From contig JADHZB010001491.1 in assembly GCA_015657535.1 (NCBI GenBank), positions 1 through 64,000 on the forward strand: a stretch of DNA of 64,000 nucleotides, read 5' to 3'. The stretch is from Nephromyces sp. MM_2019 (Eukaryota; Apicomplexa; Aconoidasida; Nephromycida). The translations under genes and the position numbers were made by a program. The stretch's first letter is position 1, and every line of letters starts with the position of its first letter. Below, in pieces: positions 1 to 13,000 of this stretch. The notes under the pieces were generated by a model, which was not told the DNA's origin, ran no database searches, and saw nothing but the letters and a program-made list of their open reading frames with translations.

Positions 1-3000
1 GGAGTAGGAATAGAACAGAATAATTTTTTGAAGTGTAGTATAGTGAGTGTTGAACGTCGGAAGTTGGATTCCATTAGACATCTCTCCTGCACTGAGTAAA
101 TTTTCTACTATGCTTTGGCTTATATTTTTTAGCATATTGTGTTGGGTCCCTATGCGTCTTGCTGTTTGATTGTCTGTTTAGGTAATTCTTGCGTGGGTGA
201 ATTTTTATAATATGCGTAAGCTTTGGATTTTAATTTTGTGTGAAACCTCGAAATTTGTCTTTTTAATTGGTTGTCAACATTATGGGTTATGCGATTCGAA
301 GAGAATGAGGTTCTCTCGGTTGCGCTCTTTATTTCGCAAACGTGTCTTCTTGTGAGATTATTTAATCGATAAAATTGCTACTTGCCTCATGTGGCCCAGA
401 GCTTTTCCCAATATTTATGCACGTTCATAGAATTATGCTCGTGCCTTGCTTTTGTGTTTTTAATATTTTGTACATTTTTTTGAGTATCGCGTAAATCTGG
501 TATTTGGTATGTAGATGCGTACAAGTTCTTGGGCTAGAAAGACCCCAAAATTTATTATTTCAGGCATGAGAACTTCATGAGATTCCTTGCTTCATATGTG
601 CATGCATGTTTTTTTTTAGCGCTTCAGTTATTTCCCAATGGTATTAAAGAGCCTGCTAGCTTTGCGATAAGTGATTAGGTTGCGTGCTGTGTCATCCAAA
701 TCCAAAAGAGCGTGAATATACCTATTTGCAGTATTTGAGCTCGAACAGTATGTCTATACACTGCGTGCCATATTTCTTCAGGAGTAAGTTTGTTCATTAT
801 TGCATGGATGGAAGTGGTGCGTGATTACCCCGCTGAACCAAAACTGCTCTTAATGGTTTTGTATAATTGTTAACTTAGATTTCGTGGCAACGTTTCATTG
901 AGATCTCTGCTTGTCCTAAAAACTTTGGCATTTTTTGATTGCGATCCCTCGTAATGCTTCATGTGGTTTGAAGCAAAGTTCTTTTGGACTTCCGTGAGTC
1001 TACGCGCGATTTATCGTCATTGCAGTGCTACAACTTTACAGCGCATGACATATTTTTTTATAAATGTGTTAATATGAGTCTTGGATGTTAGGGGAAACCT
1101 TTTGCTTCACTATGCAATTTTTGAAGCTATTAAATATGGTCTGAAATAACCTCACCCGTCATCGGTACCTTCGATTACCTATACGTAACGTAAAATGGTT
1201 GAGACATGAGCGCTTCTAAACGTCGATGCTTTAATAGGATTCAATACCTCTATGATACAACATGTGCGGTTGTTTTCATTGCTGTATCACTTATAGCAGT
1301 GGATTTTCACTCAGGCTTGCCCTGAGATTTTAGGGGAAACTGCATATAGATATGCTACCAAAGTTGTGCAGTACTGAAAGTAACGTAATTTTCTTTGTGT
1401 ATAATTGCGACATTTACGCTAAAGATGTTTTAAGAACTCAGCTGTATCGGTAAGTGTGGGTCACACAAACTTGTACAAATTCCTAGTATCTGCGGTGGTG
1501 CTAGCTAAGATTACCTTTCTCTGCTGATGGCTATGTTAAGATGTGCACCTCTTGCGAGATAGTACAACTGAGCAGTTGGCTACATTCGATCCTTTCATGG
1601 ATGTATGTTGCGGTAGCTTTACCGCGGGAATAGTTAATGCATTTACTCTATCGTTTAGCTGCTACAGAGCTGTGGCGCGGGAATTAGCTGCGGTAGACAA
1701 AAAAATGCACTTGTAGCGAGCTGCGGTGTCAAGGTGGTGCGTGCCGCGATGGAGCAGAATGCCTTCGTCATGCATGTACAGCTGGGCAGCTGCTAGATGG
1801 AAGCTTTTTAAAACTGGTGGGGTTTTGCTGATATATGAATTTATGCTGCTAGAAGAGACTCAGTGATGTTGTGAACGAGCAAACGTAGGGCTATGATGGA
1901 ATTTCCATATAGAGTGTTATGTGTACAAGCAGGGTATCCCTTATGGCCTGCTTCGTGCATGTAGAGATGTTACCGAATAGAACAAGTTATCGTCAGGGCG
2001 ACGTTATTATACAACTCTGGCAGGACGGAACCGGCTTAGCCGGGCTATAGGCGTTTTGGTCATAGTAACAAGTTCGACTGAGTAAGAGTAGTTTAAAGGG
2101 TTCAGCGATAACTGTTTTGGATAGAAGCAGCGAATTTACAGTACTAAGTGCTTGAAAAAAGGTATATCCAGACTGATGATGGTTCTGCGATTTGTTAAAT
2201 TAAATGGCGTGTAGCAGCAAATAATCATTGAAATCTTATACAAAGGTACACTTGCCCAGGTTGGATTCCTGTTGGAGTTGCCATATTGAATAGAACCTGG
2301 CAAAATAGCGCTAAAGTCTTGCCATCCAGTGGGGGAAGCTGTAGCGTAAAGAACGGCAAAAAATATTTTCCTGGCTTCCGTTGAGTATAGGCTAGTTTGC
2401 AAAACGAAAGGGCACCCCGGGGCTCGCCCGAATAATGAATCTCTGATGAAATCTCTACATCTGCCTACCCTAGAGTTTCAGCTTTTGTAGTGAGTAAAAT
2501 AAGAATCAGGGGAGTTCAGGAATTTTTTCCTTGATTTTCTAGCCTGCAGGTATCTTCTTTGTTCATGAACAAATTAAGCTGCCTCATGGCTTTCCTTCAA
2601 CCGTATACTTCTGAGCATACGAAGCGCTCTAGTTCAAATCCAATGATATTATAAGGCTATAGTCGCTATGGAGATTGCTGGCTGCCTCAATTTCGCAGAT
2701 GCTCGTACGAGCTGTTAGAAGCTAAACGAAAGTTAGACATAAGCGCACATACACCATTTACGAATCACAGAAATACCCTAGCGAGCACAGATAGCGAAAC
2801 CAAAGGGTTAATAGCGATGTGTGGAAACAAAAATGTTTCTTGTTTACTCACTAGGATACGAAACGCTGTCCTGGACGGTATAAAAGCTTAAAACTACCAA
2901 ATCCGTCATTATCTAATCAGGTGGTACCGAGGTGGCGGACCTGCTAGGTGGATGGCAAGCTTCCTCTGCGAACTATCCACACAAGATAAGTTTAGAGAAA

Positions 3001-3173
3001 TCCTGCGTGTTACCGCCAGCAGTTACGGTGTTTTGTGCAGCTTATATGGAAATTCTTGTGCTTCACCATACACCACCACTAACCTTCCACCAATTTCATC
3101 GTACATGCAAAGGTGGCTCCGATGAGCTTTTTTGAAAGGAATACACCCCCTAAGTAGTCCCGCGGTTCACAAC
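1..3173. other. Left-edge intergenic stretch, no gene seen
   Basis: No open frame bounded by convincing splice sites was found on either strand. Base composition is more even than in the intronic parts of the window, and GT/CA microsatellites are almost absent. The longest frames, on the minus strand near 2.1-2.4 kb and the plus strand near 2.9-3.1 kb, have no recognisable domain and no splice context. The promoter and 5' leader of the small membrane-protein gene starting at 3,174 must lie at the right end, but no core promoter motif stands out. Confidence 0.6.
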
Positions 3174-6100
3174 ATGAAGATGGCCCGAAAATTTCACGCT
3201 ATATTCTTATGTTTTGGGTTGCTTCTTGTTATCAACTCAATGATTCGTGCTTCCCAGGGTAAGTAGCACCGTGGTCGCTCTATTGTAATTTTTTTTGAGG
3301 TGTTTGGTTAAAAAATATGCACTAGAAAGGTTTGCGTATTAATATTGAATTTACTTCTATGCCAATTTCATTTATGTGACGACTCCTGAATTGTGAAGCT
3401 TCTTCTATTTAGGTAACTAAATATCACTTAGCTCATCCATTTTTACATCGAGATGCAGTATTTCTGTGACGAAGATACTTGATATGTTTGAGATCGCCGT
3501 AGCTACGCGCGGAATGATTTTTGCTGGTATTTGCTGATTATTTCTTTTTTCGTTGGTATATTGTGCTTTGCAGCGCATTTGCGTTTACCGTAGTTCCTCT
3601 GTGGATCAGCATGTTTTTATTTTATTGCCATTGGTTCAGCAGTTGCTCGGGTGCAATTTTTGCGAGTGGCACGTTCCTCTGTTATGTGGTCCTTGGACAC
3701 CCCAACGCCACATTGCAGCATAAATTGCACTTTTTTGGAGTGCTGCACAGTTCTGCCTATAATAAGCTTTTTTTTGTAGTGGGTTAATTGCTTTCAGTTC
3801 CGTGGTGTCTGACTTGATCGTTGCAACCAGTTCATCGTATTTTTTGCATTCTACAAGCCGTGAGCTATAGGTGTGCATGAAATATGCGCTGAACTGCCCT
3901 CAAAAAGACACCGCTGCAGGCAGTTGATAAATATTTTGTCGCGGAGATTTTTTTTGGAGTTTTCACTTATTTGTGTAGCAAAATGTATTTTTGCTTCACA
4001 GTTTACGTTGCAAGACGATTGTGTATCCCATAAGTAGCTTCAATTGTGGGGCCAGATAACTTAGTATTCATCATCTTCCCTGTTTAGTAATGATATCAAG
4101 ATTAATTACCAGTTTCAATCTACTGAAGAATGTCTTTTTATCTTGCGGTAAATCAACCCGAGATCATGATATTTCATCTTATCTGTATTGGTATCCTTTT
4201 TTGTCAGAATCTCAGTTCGTGAAGCTTCGCACTTTTCTGTCTTATTTTCTTTTTGTGCTGTTAAAAATTTTTTCTTGTGGGCTTAATTCATAATAAACTT
4301 CAGAAAAAAGGTATTTGAGAAGTTTGCATGAGTTTGAAACATGCGGTTCTTTTAAAAAAAGGTTCGCGTCACTCAGACGTAGAATCCTGCGGCCCAAGTT
4401 GCTGTTATAATGTGGTAGATTGCTTTCATTGTCGTCTTCAGTGTGTTTTGCGATGACACTAATTTATACTCACTTATTTATGCATTTCTTCTAACTTGTG
4501 ATTATTCTGCCCCATTCACAGGGATACTGTTTTTTGGTTTTCATCAATTAGAGACTTATTTTATTTGAAGTATCGTATCAAAAGTGAACTACTTACTCTC
4601 AATTCTCATTGCGAAAGGCTATGCTGCAAAAATTTATTGTTTTTTTAGGAAAAGGCGTTTCTCATGCTATCGGAGTGGTCCCCGAAGCTTACTTAGGAAT
4701 AGCTATTCCGTTACTATGCAAGCTTGGTTGGAAGTACGACTGGTTGACAACAGTAAGGTTGTTCTAGAGTTTTGGGTACTCACTAGTGGAAATTTATAAA
4801 ATAAGCCTACGTTAGTTAGCAAACGATTTTAATATCCGGGAAGGCATTTATTTGCGTAAAGATCCAATGGCATTAAAAGTATTAAGAGACAGTAGAAAAA
4901 GCCGAAAATGAAATTTTCGTTCTTTAAAAAAATGGTACTTTGCTCATTATTCCGTATTTTGCCTTCACTGCCTATTGGGTAAGCTACGAGTGTCACTTCA
5001 ATGTAAGCCTTTGAACTTTGTATTGAGGATTAATTAAGATAATAGAAATGTGCTTTTTTGAGTTAGTTTTCAATAGCAGCTCCCTTTTCTTAGTATAACC
5101 GCATTTTATATAGCCGCGGGTGCGATTGGCAGATAGAATAATCAATTCCAAAAATGTACTTGGCTCATTGATTTATTGACTTTTTCTTCATTGAACGGTT
5201 ATTTGGCTGCGTAATAGGTGTGAAAGCTTATATTTTTTGTGTTATAGCGTTTAAAGGAGGGTTTATAGTGTTGCTACTGACACTGAAACTTTTCTAGTTA
5301 ACTTTTAAGACATATAGATGTATAAGTTTTTTATTTTAATGACTTTACCGATTAGGTATATTTGCTAAATCTCCTATGTTGACTCGAGTTGCTGATAAAG
5401 CAGTTGTAAATAAGAATGTTCGCGTGTATATCCGCAATTAAAGTCTTGTTTTGCAGATCGCTCTTGAATCCACTGTTGGAACAATCTTGATGCTCTACTG
5501 CGGGATAAGTTTGCTGTCTAGTTGTTTTACACCTATCGACCTTGTCAGCTTAGGAGCCGCCTCATCGTAAGTTGTCATACTTTTTTGGTGGCTTTGCCCT
5601 TTAACTGTCTAGTTATTGCGATGACCCTAGCCTACACACAAACACCCTTTCCTCGCGTCTCGCACACGCCGACACTCACTTGGTACTCTGTTGGCTAGAA
5701 GGGGTAACAAGGGAGTTAACTCTTCTCACAGTATGATGTATTATATTAGTTTCTATTCACAAATCCCCCTTTAAAGTGCATGCCAATTCAAAAATTATGG
5801 GTACTGTTGTTTGGAATAATGTTTCCTTATTTATCTTTCGCTTCTATTCGGACTAGTTCCGAGGTGTATTTAATATAGTAGTTATTAAAACTACCCTGCG
5901 CTATGCGTACCATTCTATATTGAGTGTAATTCAACTTTGCTTGAAGTCCTCGTGACACCGTTTTTGTGCGTCATGTTTTTAGCGTCAAGAGTCTTGTTGT
6001 CACTAGGTTTCCTACCCAGGAAATGTGCATATCCCCCCGTTTCTCTCTTAATTTTGCTGGTTTGAGCTTGTGTATCTTTTTTTATAGCGTATTCCAAAAG

Positions 6101-6220
6101 CTGGAGGATACGGAGACCGAGTTCAAAAATGTACGGAATCGATTGAGATTTTTAAGGTCAACTATTGCGCCGTGCTTGCCCAAAATCCCACCGGTCGGTT
6201 CTTTTGTATTAAACCCGTAG
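3174..6220 (+). CDS. Small two-pass membrane protein, EMC5/MMGT-like (4 exons)
   Basis: Proposed exons are 3174-3258, 4697-4752, 5457-5566 and 6088-6220. Together they give 384 nt and 127 residues. The donors are GTAAGT, GTAAGG and GTAAGT and every phase agrees. Exon 1 starts at an ATG and encodes a hydrophobic N-terminal segment (AIFLCFGLLLVINSMIRAS). Exon 3 encodes a second one (ALESTVGTILMLYCGISLL) followed by a 'TPI' turn. The last exon is charged and ends at TAG. Two membrane spans, an 'LE..(V)GTIL..(Y)CG' second span followed by a PI motif, and a length of 105-131 residues are the features of EMC5/MMGT1. That protein is a core subunit of the ER membrane complex, which inserts transmembrane proteins. 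The family's 'LP.D' before the second span is not visible, so exon 2, the weakest exon, may be wrong. Alternatively this is an unrelated small membrane protein. Confidence 0.45.
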
Positions 6221-9200
6221 CATAAAATGACGAAAAATCAACCTTCCATCTTGAAAGCCCGGCTTTCTAATATTAACTATACTTTGAGCGATATTTTATC
6301 GCTTCAACTGCTTCTTATAAACCCTTTGGAGTTAAGTATTGATGGCGAAATCGCATTTTTGCGGACAATTGGATGATTTATGGAATATTTAGAGCAGATT
6401 GCAGGGGAAAATTCTGCTAATGAAAAAGTAAATAAAGGAACAACTGTTGCTTATCAGTGCTACTCTCGTTGAGAATTAGCAAAAAAATAGTGAGAAGATT
6501 AGTTGAACGGGCAGAGTAGCATGATATGGAGCATATTTATTACATTTAAAGCTTTGTTAACTGTCAGCTTTTTTTCATCATTGATTGACGTCATTGTGTT
6601 ATTTGCCCTCGGAGTTTGTCGTATATTTAATAGAAGTAAAAATCGTTGAATCGGAGTGTCGATACTCAGAATATATATTTAGATGCTTCGCTTGAAAACC
6701 CATCATTTTAGGAGCATCCAGTAACAGGCAACGAATAGAATATAGCATGTACCAAGATATTACGCATCGGTGGAGTGCGCGCCTCTAAAGTTATTCAATT
6801 GAAGAATTATATTGATCAAGTTTTATTTCTATTCGTTTCCTCTCTCATCCGCTTTTCGCCATGCCGTTTGTTGCTATAGCAAACTCGTTCAACCTTTTGG
6901 CATTGTTGTCGGCTTCCTGGTGAAGCCGCTTACCTTATAGTTCCCCAAGTGCATTGCTTCAAAATTTACAAAGTGGGGTCCTCCAGGCTGCCCTTAGCTT
7001 CCTTCAGTTAAAAAATTTAATGAAAAAGTGGCAAGTACAGGCGAAAATGTTGAATATGTTATTCGCGGGGCACTGAGTAATTGCCAGGTTCCTTAATCTT
7101 ATTCTTGAGCTTTCTGGCGACAACTTTCTTTGTTCTTCGCTCCTCATCCTGTGTGTGGCAGAATAAGTACCCCTGCTTAAATAGGATAGAGTCTCCTCGA
7201 GGATACCTGCTAAGGAGATAAGTATAATATCAGTGGCATACGCCGGTTTCAGTGGAAGTGTAGTCTCAGATTACGGTAGATGCCGCGGAGTAGAGCGAGC
7301 TGCGCACGGCCCAGGAGGATTTATAGATGCTTCCTGGGTCAACCATTTTTATAATAGTGAAGCTCTGAGGAATTAAAAAGTTAGGCTGCCTTCTGTTACG
7401 CTTCACTGAGAGCTGCTGCACCGGATGGTGAGCTCGGGAGCAAGATGAGTGGATGTCTTGTTTGGCCCATTGTAGAGACTCGTAGCTCGTGACATGTGAG
7501 CTCCTAAAGTCAGTATCAGCTTGATCTCGTAAGGAATTGACTACCGTAAGTGCGTTTTGTTTAATCAGCCGGCAAAAGCTGAACTATCCAGCTCTCGCTA
7601 CCAGGACGTAACTTCAGTGGTAAATTGCAGTCTAGGCAACGATGAGCAAACCACTCATGAAGTTCGGGCTTGTTTTTGTGCACTTGTTCCAAAGCACTGT
7701 TTCAAGATGAACATTAAAAATAGTATTGGAGCGCGCTACAAAAGTGTAGTTAAATATGTCTAAATGCGTAGACCTGGAACTCAGTCACTAGTAAGTTCAC
7801 GGACTAGTTAGAAATCCTCTGCAGTTTCGTAGGAGGAGCTGGTCCATCGTCATGGAACTATGTCTAGTAACATGTCTTTGAGGCTGGAGCAGGAGCCGTC
7901 CGCAAGTGGTCCGTCTAAACTTTTAGTGGAACATTCATTATAAGCCACCAGACTTGTATTATTACCATACATATTTTCCTCTAGGAAGTGTATTGTGCAT
8001 ATCATCGAGATACTGAAGTGAGCTACGCGTGATGACTAAGGTCAATCATGCTATTCCCGGTAGTGCGCGTGATGCTAAAAAGCAAACTGGAAGCAACCGC
8101 AGATGGAAGCAAATGCCCTGAAAAACTTCTGGCAGAAAGCGCATGCCCTCTTCTCTATCTTGGGAGTAATCGCATGAATGCGTTGCTTAACACATCGTAG
8201 CTTCTGAACTTTCACCGAACGTCTTGGCGGTCCCCGGTCCACAGCTGCAGCACACTAGGAGTAAAGCAGCCGCATCCGTTCTGTTACTCACCAGAGAATA
8301 AATCAATCCCTAGATATACCATGCAACATACATGATACTTGGTAACGATATGTTTCTCCAATCAAAATGTATGTGTGCTGCCATTTTTGCAAATAACTTG
8401 ATAGTGAACAAGAGAACTAAAAATTATGCTGAAGTAAAAGGGCACCAAACAAAGTAATCGGAAAATCGAGAGAATGATAGCATTTAGTGGGTACCAGAAA
8501 GTCGTCACATGGGCAATTGAGAATATTCTGTATGTGTAGATTGCGCGCGATAATTATAATCGATGTGTATGTGCTACAGCGCGCGTTAAAATTAGAATCC
8601 AAAATCTCAGTATCTCCCTGAATTTGGGGCATTTGATGGTTGTCGAGAGCAAATAATAGTCCTTAAATAGATACATGTGATGACCCACACAAATACTCGC
8701 ATTTTGCACAGGGTTGCGCATGTAGCCCTGCGTGATTTGATGCGCATGTCTCCAAGCAAAGCGCAAACAAGGGTTTGTTCGGGGTAACCTGTGTCGGGCT
8801 TGAGTTGATCTACGAGTCATGCTAATCTTGGGTGAGCATATTTCATTTAGGTATTATAAAGCTGCGTATTGATCAAGCCATAGACCGCGCATTAAGTCTT
8901 TAGCGAACTTGTTAAAGGGCTTTTTAATTGCAGAACATTTTGTTTTTCTCACAAGAAATACTACAGAATGCGTCCGTTTTGGAATATTTACAAAATTGTG
9001 TGTTGCTTCACAGTATGAGCAGCAGGTTAGCTAGCTGGTAATGCTGAAGCAAATAGTTTTGGGATATTTTTAAAGCTGTGTATTGCTTCGCAGTATGAAT
9101 GTAGTCCACAAAAGGGAGCCAACTATGTACCCATACTTCGCTTTAGTTATAAACGCGCAGCTGCATATATGGCACAAGAGGGGCGTACGCATAGAGGTAT

Positions 9201-10037
9201 TTGCGTGCATCATAAAGTGAAGAAACACGCTTCTGTGGATGGGATGAGCAAAAACAGACGTACAAGGATACGCTAAAACATGCACATCCAAGTGTTAAAC
9301 AAGACATATATCGGCTTGAGTAAATAGTTGTCGTATGCCGAACTCTAGAACAGCACCTTCAAGACGAGAGCCATACTGTCCATTCTAATCGTTCAAATAT
9401 GTTTTGAATCGTGGTATACTTACAAGAAAATCATCCCCAGTATGAGTAATTAGCAGCAGAAACTATATATAAAAGTCAGAGTTTGGTCCTTTGTTACAAG
9501 TAAAGCCCCTAGTCCCGATTTCAACGGCAAACTTAAATCTAAGCTCTTAAAAATCCTGCAAATCAGTAGAGCAACGTGGGTTTTACAGCATCGCTGAAGG
9601 GAACTCATGAAGCCAATCTGCTTGTAGTTTTGACATATTCAAAAGTAAGGTTTAATAAAACATATCAATGCACGGCAATGGCAAAGATACAGATAAATAA
9701 ATGAGTAAGATGGAAGGCAGCTGTTGCAAATTTTCATCACCACTTCATCAAGCTAAAACTGCCGCGCCTTGCGTAAAATAATCTAAATTGTGTCAAATAT
9801 TCCGTGAAGTTGTAAAATCACAACAAATTTTCATGCAAAAATACATCATCAGGAGTAGAAGGCGTTAAAAAATCATGCAAAAACTTAAAAAATACATTTT
9901 CTTCAATTGGTCTGCAGGTTTAAATCAATCTCTGCAGCATCTCTATCAAGTAAACCAGCAAAAAATTTCGATTTCAAGCAGGCTAATGAAGAATGACTAG
10001 TTGCCCAAAAGAACTCGCATATTGCATAAGCAACACT
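6221..10037. other. Intergenic stretch, no gene seen
   Basis: This gap lies between the end of the small membrane-protein gene (plus) and the end of the LRR gene (minus), so it is a tail-to-tail spacer. I found no exon with good borders. Frames at 7.56-7.76 kb (plus) and 8.4-8.8 kb (minus) show no domain. An imperfect duplication lies at 8,977-9,098. From about 9.5 kb the sequence turns A-rich towards the LRR gene's 3' end. Confidence 0.55.
8977..9098. repeat. Imperfect direct duplication, ~43-bp unit
   Basis: The segment 8,977-9,020 recurs with substitutions at 9,057-9,098. Both copies begin with TTTTGG, continue through 'ATATTT..AAA..TGTGT' and end in TTGCTTC(A/G)CAGTATGA. The 36-base spacer is not repeated. 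Nothing suggests a coding role. Confidence 0.6.
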
Positions 10038-13000
10038 TTAGAGCATCAAGACGTCTGAAAGGCTACTAAATTCTGAGAGATCCACCAAAGATTCGGTATT
10101 TAGACCTGAAAAAGAGCCAAAAAAAATTAAATAACAAATTTTTACTTGTGAATAAGTATTAGTAAAACTTAAACTAGACGTAACAATAAATCTTCTAAGC
10201 AAAAAAAATTGTTTGGGGGTAATCAACGCACTACAGTTTAAGAGCAAAATTGGGACGGGTGGAAGCTAAAGTCGATATAGGCAGAAGCATGATGAATGAA
10301 GCAAAAAAAAACATGAATAAAGCATAACGATAGCAACACGTTATACAATTAGAATAAACAGTCAAGAGAAAAATCCACAAAAAATTCTTCGCAAACTTGC
10401 CTCAGATGGCTACAAGAACCACAGTAGTTCATACTCAGATTGAAGATGCTAGTACTGCGTGTATGCGTGTGCTAATACCCACCAGTCAAGTCGACAACAA
10501 AGGGCATGACGCTTCGCCTTGTTTTGACTACGCTAGAAAACAGATGAGGATTCCCAAATTCCTCAACAAACACTTTTTGCCCCTCATAAACGAAGAAATC
10601 CATATTTTTTAGGGAGTTCATTACAGTCAGCTGCTTGAAGACTCTGTTAGAAGTATGAAAGCAGTATGTGTGAGAGGCACTGCAAAGATGGGTATGTGTG
10701 GGTGTGTTTGGTGCGTGGGGGTGTATGGCGCGTTCGGGTGTGTATAGTGCGTGTACATATGTATATTCATCTCTGCGTGCGCATGTATCTCTCTGCGAGT
10801 GTACATATCTATGCAAGTTCCTCTGCGTGCTCCTTCGTGTGCTTCTCTGCGTGTTTAGCGTTGTATGTATTTATCGTTATGGTGCTCTTCTTACACTTGC
10901 ACATACACCCTAGACAATAGACGCACACCATACACACTAGTGTGAGATAGCAGTTCCACGCCACGCGGCGCTTCTAGTTATGTCTCACACACAATATGAT
11001 AACATATATCGCAAAGAAAGAATATCAGATCGTGTGTGTACATAACCTATATAGATTTCTTCTCTTAAAGCTTTTACACTGATTTTCTATGGAAAACGGC
11101 GTGAGAATATAATTTTTTCCAAATCGAAGACCTTCATCATATGCACAAGGTGTATTAACAATCTTCAAAGAAACAGTGCCAAAAAAAACCAGGCAAATTT
11201 CCGATATATCTCACCGATTTAATGAGGAAGCATCAACGAGATCCAAGTCTAGAAAAAGAAGGCAAAAGACAGAGTTTTTTTAGGAAAGATGATGAAGGGA
11301 GAGCTTTTCGCTATCATTATTTGATAAAAAAGAGGAGATATGCAATTAGTCAGCCCTTTTTGGGTAAAAAGTAGTTTTTCATAGAGGAAAAGGCAAAAAC
11401 TTAAAGAAAAAAAAAGTGTATCTGCGCTTCTAAGCCTCAAAATACACATGAGACACGCTCACTTTTTAGTGGAAAAAAATCACTTTCAAGAGAGGAAAAA
11501 TACATTAAAAAAATGATAGTGCGCTGAAAGCTTATCAGAGAGGGAATCATACTTGTAGTTGGGATGAGGACACTACGTGTCGTATGTGTGTGTGTATGTT
11601 TGGGGGGGGGTGTGCGTAAGTTGAATAACTCACGAGCAGTACACATGTGCGAGTTTAAGTTAATTTTTGAAATACATTACATGTGCGCAAATTTGCTATC
11701 TGAGCGCAGTGTGTGTGTTCTTCTCATAATTAACATCTTACAGTGCGCGTGTGTGCAATTGATATAACCCCTAAATAAAGCATACAGATTAACGTTTATC
11801 AAATGATAAAACAAAGAAAAAACAGCTGAAACGTCACACACGACTAATGAGTTTCACACACGAAGATACCCCAGAAAAACCTCTCAAATTCATCAAGGAC
11901 ATCAACGAAATGCAGATGAAACTGATCTTATCAGCATGTGTTGAATCTGATCCATCGCACACACAGATCTCGACACACATATATCGCGATACATAGATCT
12001 CAGCACATACAACTCCCAAAACACATTCATGAAAAGCACTGCACACACACACCTACATTAGCACTTAAAAAAGCGAGCTGGCATCACCTCTCAGGTAAAC
12101 ATGCGGGGGATTAAGAAGAGGAACTTCCGGGATACTCTGAAAGCGATCGCAAAGATTCTTCAGCCAGTGGCTGATGGCTTTGACTACAGCATGATGCTTC
12201 CCGTGTGCTGTGGTGGATTAAGGCAAAAGAGGAAGGAAATAGTCGTGATTGTAGGTGTTAGCAGGTGTGTGCATGTGCATGTGCGTGTGTGTGTGTGTGT
12301 GTGTGTGTATTTTAATAGGAAATGAGTAATATGCGTGGCTCTTTAAGCAGGAAAGCAAAGGATGAAATAGTTAAGTAACTTAACAAGCAGTAAGGTATGC
12401 AAATTGTGCCTCTCTCACCACACACACAAAGATAAACAAACGCAGATACACACACACAGATAAACAAACCCAGATACACACACGCAGATACACACACAGA
12501 TACAGAGATATACACATATATATACATATATGCTCAGATACACACGCAAGAATGATGCCTCTTAGCAAAGACATTAACCTTCAATCGAAAATGAATTTCC
12601 AAAGTCTAAGCATCCAAAAGGAAAGTGTGCAGAGGCGTCCAACAAAGCAAGAACTCCTTCGGCGCCCAAATTGTTACCTACAAGCAAGGTAGTAGAGCTT
12701 ATAAGTATAAGCAAAGGCTTTAGTAAGCACACACACACACACACCAAATAAAACGCTCACACGACAGACACATACCACACACACCTTAAATCACTTACAC
12801 CACACAATACGCTGCACACACCAATACATGCAACGTAAATTACACCACACACCACATAAGCTACATCACACAACACACACAAAGCGCATCGCACAGCACC
12901 ACACAACATACCACAGACGACACACAACCACACCAGCCTCAGAATAAAGGGGATCATCATAGTATCAAGTCAACTACTTTTCCTCCTCCCCGCTCTTCGG

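Noticed and set aside
2625..2650. B-box-like AGTTCAAATCC suggesting a tRNA gene
   Set aside because: The flanks do not form a T stem and no A box or acceptor stem is found at the right distance.
10666..10920. Plus-strand Cys/Val-rich frames in an LRR intron
   Set aside because: They are GTGT-rich intronic sequence without exon borders.
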